A stretch of 34,214 nucleotides of DNA from an uncultured beta proteobacterium (GTDB lineage: Bacteria; Pseudomonadota; Gammaproteobacteria; Burkholderiales; Burkholderiaceae). The position numbers and the translations under genes were made by a program. Below, piece by piece: positions 31,948 through 34,214 of the stretch. The first letter of the stretch is position 1. Each line of letters opens with the position of its first letter. The notes below the pieces were generated by a model that was not told the DNA's origin, did not search any database, and was given only the letters and a program-made list of their open reading frames with translations. The stretch is from positions 1-34,214 of the forward strand of contig CAIVXR010000277.1 of assembly GCA_903909925.1 (NCBI GenBank). Reading direction: 5' to 3'.

Positions 31948-34143
31948 ATGGAAATTAAGGTCAACTTTCTCGATAAGCTTCGTCTTGAAGCGAAGTTCGA
32001 TGACTTCACGGTGATTTCTGATCAGCCTATTCGCTATAAGGGTGATGGTTCGGCTCCAGGCCCCTTCGATTATTTCTTGGCTTCATCAGCTTTGTGCGCA
32101 GCTTATTTTGTCAAGCTGTATTGCGAGACTCGCAATATTTCTACTGAAAATATTCGTCTCTCACAAAATAATATTGTTGACCCAGAAAATCGTTATCAAC
32201 AGATTTTTAAGATTCAGGTTGAATTACCAGAAGATATTTCTGCAAGTGATCGTAAAGGTATTTTGCGCGCTATCGAACGCTGTTCTGTTAAAAAAGTAGT
32301 ACAAGCTGGACCAGAGTTTGTCATTGAAGAAGTAAAGAACTTAGATGCAGACGCACAGGCCTTATTGACATTAAAGCCAGCAGCCGAAGCTAGCACCTAT
32401 ATTGTCGGCAAGGATCTCCCCCTTGAACAAACGATTGCCAATATGACTGCTGTATTAGCAAGTTTGGGAATCAAGATTGAAATTGCATCATGGCGCAATC
32501 TCATTCCTAATGTTTGGTCCTTGCATATTCGTGATGCACATTCGCCGATGTGTTTCACCAATGGCAAAGGATCGACAAAAGAAAGCGCATTGGCTTCAGC
32601 ATTAGGTGAATATATTGAGCGACTGAGTAACAACCATTTTTATGCTGGCACATACTGGGGCGAAGATATTGCCAATGCTACTTTTGTGCATTATCCAAAT
32701 GAGCGTTGGTTTAAGCCCGGCAGCAATGACGCACTCCCAGAAGAAATTTTGGATGAGTATTGTCTGAAAATTTTTAATCCTGAAGGTGATTTGCGCGGCT
32801 CACATCTCATTGATACAAATTCTGGTAATGCGCAGCGCGGTATCTGTTCATTGCCGTATGTACGTCAGTCGGATGGAGAGACGATCTATTTTCCATCCAA
32901 TTTGATTGAAAATCTGTACGTCAGTAATGGCATGAGTGCTGGTAATACACTAGCCGAAGCGCAGGTGCAATGCCTATCAGAGATTTTTGAGCGGGCAGTG
33001 AAGCGCGAAATTCTGGAAGGTGAAATCGCCCTACCAGACGTTCCCCAGGTAGTACTCAAAAAATATCCCAGAATTTTGGAGGGCATTCGGAGTCTAGAAG
33101 AGCAAGGCTTTCCAGTACTGGTTAAGGATGCATCGCTAGGCGGCGTCTATCCTGTGATGTGCGTCACTTTGATGAATCCCCGAACGGGCGGAGTATTTGC
33201 ATCCTTTGGCGCACACCCAAGTTTAGAGGTGGCATTGGAGCGAAGCTTGACAGAATTACTACAGGGCAGAAGTTTAGAGGGTCTGAACGATTTACCGCCA
33301 CCCACTTTTGCAAGCGAAGCAGTGAGCGAGCCGAATAATTTTGTAGAACATTTCATTGACTCAAGCGGCATTGTATCCTGGCGTTTCTTCAGTGCAAAAT
33401 CAGATTACGATTTTGTCGAGTGGGACTTCTCGGGTGAGGGCGAAAACTCTAATGCAGAAGAAGTAACAGCATTGTTTGGCATTCTTAAAGCAATGGGCAA
33501 AGAAGCTTACGTTGCGGTATACGATCAACTTGGCGCTATTGCATGCAGAATTTTAGTGCCCGGCTACTCTGAGATTTATCCGATAGAAGATCTGATTTGG
33601 GATAACACCAACAAGGCTTTGTTATTTCGAAATGATATTCTGAATTTGCACCTCTTAAGCGATGCTAGCCTAAGCGCACTTCTTGACCGCTTAGAGAATA
33701 ATGAGTTAGATGAATATGGCGATGTTGCTACATTGATTGGGATTGAGTTTGACGAGAACACCCCCTGGGGTCAGTTAACAGTACTGGAGTTAAAGCTGCT
33801 TATTCATTTGGCCTTAAAGCAACTTGAAGAGGCACACGAACTAGTGGGAGCTTTCCTTCAATATAACGACAACACAGTTGAGCGTAGATTGTTTTATCAG
33901 GCTTTAGATACGGTGCTGCAGATCACCTTGGCTGATGATCTACAGATTAATGACTACATCATCAATTTACGTCGGATGTATGGCGATGAGAGAATGGATG
34001 CTGTAATAGGATCAGTGGGCGGTAGCGTTCGCTTCTACGGCCTAACTCCAACAAGCCTAAGGCTGGAGGGGCTAGACCGACATCACCGCATGATCGATAG
34101 CTACAGAAAATTGCACGCGGCTCGCTCCAAGGCTGCGGCCTAG
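31948..34143 (+). CDS. OsmC domain-YcaO domain fusion protein
   Basis: A 731-residue two-part protein. Residues 1-140 are an OsmC-like domain with both redox cysteines (Cys50 in SSALCAAYF and Cys112 in IERCSVKK). Residues from about 152 to the end match E. coli YcaO throughout: IPNVWSLHIRD, CFTNGKGSTKESALASALGE, YIERLSNNHF, LYVSNGMSAGNT, FASFGAHPSLEVALE, ELLQGRSLEGL and a TPR-like C-terminal region ending FYGLTP...Y.KL..A. YcaO proteins use ATP to activate amide backbones; E. coli YcaO is linked to RimO-dependent methylthiolation of ribosomal protein S12. The ATG at 31948 (GGA ten bases upstream, MEIKVNF) is preferred to 31939. Confidence 0.92.
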   Translation: MEIKVNFLDKLRLEAKFDDFTVISDQPIRYKGDGSAPGPFDYFLASSALCAAYFVKLYCETRNISTENIRLSQNNIVDPENRYQQIFKIQVELPEDISASDRKGILRAIERCSVKKVVQAGPEFVIEEVKNLDADAQALLTLKPAAEASTYIVGKDLPLEQTIANMTAVLASLGIKIEIASWRNLIPNVWSLHIRDAHSPMCFTNGKGSTKESALASALGEYIERLSNNHFYAGTYWGEDIANATFVHYPNERWFKPGSNDALPEEILDEYCLKIFNPEGDLRGSHLIDTNSGNAQRGICSLPYVRQSDGETIYFPSNLIENLYVSNGMSAGNTLAEAQVQCLSEIFERAVKREILEGEIALPDVPQVVLKKYPRILEGIRSLEEQGFPVLVKDASLGGVYPVMCVTLMNPRTGGVFASFGAHPSLEVALERSLTELLQGRSLEGLNDLPPPTFASEAVSEPNNFVEHFIDSSGIVSWRFFSAKSDYDFVEWDFSGEGENSNAEEVTALFGILKAMGKEAYVAVYDQLGAIACRILVPGYSEIYPIEDLIWDNTNKALLFRNDILNLHLLSDASLSALLDRLENNELDEYGDVATLIGIEFDENTPWGQLTVLELKLLIHLALKQLEEAHELVGAFLQYNDNTVERRLFYQALDTVLQITLADDLQINDYIINLRRMYGDERMDAVIGSVGGSVRFYGLTPTSLRLEGLDRHHRMIDSYRKLHAARSKAAA

Positions 34144-34173
34144 CTATTTTCCAGGCTAAAACACAGTTTCATC

Positions 34174-34179
34174 TATAAT
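34174..34179 (+). promoter_or_regulatory. -10 element of the tRNA promoter
   Basis: A perfect TATAAT lies 10 bp upstream of the tRNA start. The -35 region is weak (TTTTCC at 34147-34152 is off-consensus, though roughly the right distance). The position implies transcription starting a few bases before the mature tRNA 5' end. Confidence 0.6.
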
Positions 34180-34189
34180 TCCAAGTCTT

Positions 34190-34214
34190 GGCCTGGTAGC
34201 TCAGTCGGTAGAGC
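34190..34214 (+). tRNA. tRNA 5' half, probably tRNA-Phe (truncated by window end)
   Basis: The final 25 bases give a 7-nt acceptor strand GGCCTGG, then TA at positions 8-9 and the D-stem/loop GCTCAGTCGGTAGAGC with the conserved A14, GG and the pairing GCTC/GAGC. The anticodon lies beyond the window. GGCC.GGTAGCTCAGT.GGTAGAGC resembles tRNA-Phe of Burkholderiaceae as I remember it. The identity is tentative; that it is a tRNA is secure. Confidence 0.85.

Noticed and set aside
34151..34156. CCAGGC upstream of the tRNA, complementary to its 5' acceptor strand GCCTGG
   Set aside because: Six bases only, with no other tRNA 3'-half features (no T-loop or CCA context); likely chance.
1..34214. Insertion sequences, prophage, CRISPR arrays, rRNA or toxin-antitoxin pairs
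   Set aside because: No transposase, integrase, repeat-spacer pattern, rRNA sequence or small paired genes of such type were found on either strand.

Overview
The window is the chromosomal replication-origin region of a betaproteobacterium, most likely Polynucleobacter or a close Burkholderiaceae relative. Three things point there: the divergent core dnaA-dnaN-gyrB / rpmH-rnpA-yidD-yidC-mnmE, the intermediate base composition with very tight gene packing, and protein families typical of Burkholderiales (DUF3717, DUF4390, NtrY/NtrX after def-fmt-rsmB, OsmC-YcaO). The genus is inferred from memory of gene order and protein sequence, not from a database search. No insertion sequence, prophage, CRISPR array or rRNA was seen. 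No stretch longer than 300 bases lacks a gene; the longest gap is the 262-bp dnaA-dnaN interval, which holds origin elements.

Left arm (1-13 kb). A 5' fragment of mnmG runs off the left edge, with a perfect 16-bp parS site just upstream of it. Next come a TSUP (TauE/SafE) permease and a plus-strand trio: an acyl-CoA dehydrogenase, a short-chain dehydrogenase and an APH-type kinase. The trio resembles the unfused parts of human ACAD10/11 and the LvaC/LvaD/LvaA enzymes of levulinate (4-hydroxyacid) catabolism. It converges, with only 2 bp between stop codons, on a complete five-gene branched-chain-amino-acid-type ABC importer (livG-livF-livK-livH-livM). Between that importer and the origin lie a DUF3717 gene, a SET-domain lysine methyltransferase gene starting 2 bp after gyrB, then gyrB, dnaN and dnaA.

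Origin (13.05-14.96 kb). The dnaA-dnaN gap carries two perfect TTATCCACA DnaA boxes, several near-consensus boxes, and a run of six DnaA-trio triplets followed by an AT-rich stretch: a textbook-like unwinding module. A second pair of perfect boxes lies between dnaA and rpmH.

Right arm (15-34.2 kb). rpmH-rnpA-yidD-yidC-mnmE is followed by pckG and a stand-alone MnmC-type FAD oxidoreductase. The latter's 3' end overlaps the 3' end of topB by 166 bp on opposite strands. A short dprA is divergent from def-fmt-rsmB-DUF4390-ntrY-ntrX; this NtrX-like regulator lacks a sigma-54 AAA+ domain. An OsmC-YcaO fusion gene and the start of a tRNA gene (probably tRNA-Phe) end the window.

Most genes point away from the origin, co-oriented with replication. 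The exceptions are the ACAD/SDR/kinase trio, topB and dprA. Three genes for wobble-uridine tRNA modification (mnmG, mnmE, mnmC-like) fall within 22 kb of each other.
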